From Maribacter antarcticus DSM 21422 (GTDB lineage Bacteria; Bacteroidota; Bacteroidia; Flavobacteriales; Flavobacteriaceae), in assembly GCF_000621125.1 (NCBI RefSeq), contig NZ_JHZC01000004.1:682001-746000 (forward strand): DNA of 64,000 nt, given 5' to 3'. Made by a program: the position numbers and the translations under genes. Below are positions 63,930 to 64,000 of this stretch, one piece after another (position 1 is the first letter of the stretch; the number at the start of each line of letters is the position of its first letter). The notes under the pieces were generated by a model, which had not been told where the DNA came from, ran no database searches, and was given only the letters and a program-made list of their open reading frames with translations.

Positions 63930-64000
63930 ATGACGCACGAGTTCAAAAAAGTAATAGAAGGATTTAGAACGAATAAACAAAAAGGAGTTAGTTCTGTACT
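63930..64000 (+). CDS. Start of an XdhC/CoxI-type gene (cut by window edge)
   Basis: An ATG at 63930 opens a frame that runs off the window: MTHEFKKVIEGFRTNKQKG, then VSSV. The start and the pattern hydrophilic helix then SSVLAT-like strand resemble XdhC-type proteins that insert molybdenum cofactor into xanthine dehydrogenases. With only 23 residues visible the assignment is weak. Confidence 0.45.
   Translation, partial: MTHEFKKVIEGFRTNKQKGVSSV

Overview
The window is a chromosomal segment of a member of the Bacteroidota, almost certainly family Flavobacteriaceae. The base composition is AT-rich. Upstream regions carry the TAnnTTTG -7 element typical of the phylum instead of a sigma70 -10 box. 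The gene order dapA-bamD-rpoZ-coaBC-porD-like-recN-fabI, the short Bacteroidota-type omega subunit, a PorP/SprF-type type IX secretion protein and many lipoproteins point the same way. A marine genus of the Maribacter/Zobellia type is possible, but the sequence alone does not settle it. I see no rRNA, tRNA, CRISPR array, insertion sequence or prophage.

Layout. 0-4 kb: a truncated HtrA-type protease on the minus strand, then an envelope cluster (dapF, acetyltransferase, mltG, lytic-transglycosylase-like protein). 4-10 kb: a minus-strand block with an RsmI-like methyltransferase, LMW phosphatase, dnaA, YigZ, an EamA transporter, a HAD hydrolase and ribD, interrupted by a plus-strand thioesterase. 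10.4-16.1 kb: plus-strand acetyltransferase-prmC, LOG protein-ligA and antiporter-small-protein pairs. 16.1-18.4 kb: a sparse, decaying patch with a frameshifted lipoprotein, a gene-end duplicate and a DUF1080 lipoprotein. 18.4-24.6 kb: a large seven-PAS histidine kinase with a stand-alone receiver, and a two-gene 5'-nucleotidase. 24.6-37 kb: a dense plus-strand housekeeping run (dapA, bamD, rpoZ, coaBC, porD-like, recN, fabI, a glycosyltransferase, YbbR-like, coaE) ending in a membrane histidine kinase/OmpR-type regulator pair. 44.6-37.1 kb: eight closely packed minus-strand genes from a Gfo/Idh/MocA oxidoreductase to gluconokinase. 44.7-53.3 kb: pcm, smpB, lipoproteins, a PorP/SprF-SPOR-like fusion, a broken MscS channel, menB, dihydroorotase and DUF6671. 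53.7-64 kb: a serine hydrolase, broken pirin, DUF2452, a broken 3D-domain protein, an amidase, an M14 peptidase, a decayed OmpA-family lipoprotein, a vWA lipoprotein, a DUF5916 outer-membrane protein and the start of an XdhC-like gene.

The main function of the window is core cell biology: lysine/meso-DAP synthesis (dapA, dapF), peptidoglycan processing (MltG, lytic enzyme, amidase), outer-membrane assembly (BamD), CoA synthesis (CoaBC, CoaE), and replication and repair (DnaA, LigA, RecN).

No convincing new defence or biosynthetic system is visible. The most unusual feature is gene decay. At least five genes or remnants carry nonsense mutations, frameshifts or deletions, and a sixth is a partial gene duplicate. 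They cluster at 16.3-16.9 kb and 49.3-60.2 kb. All three stop codons are used as the interrupting codons, so this is decay or sequencing error, not recoding.
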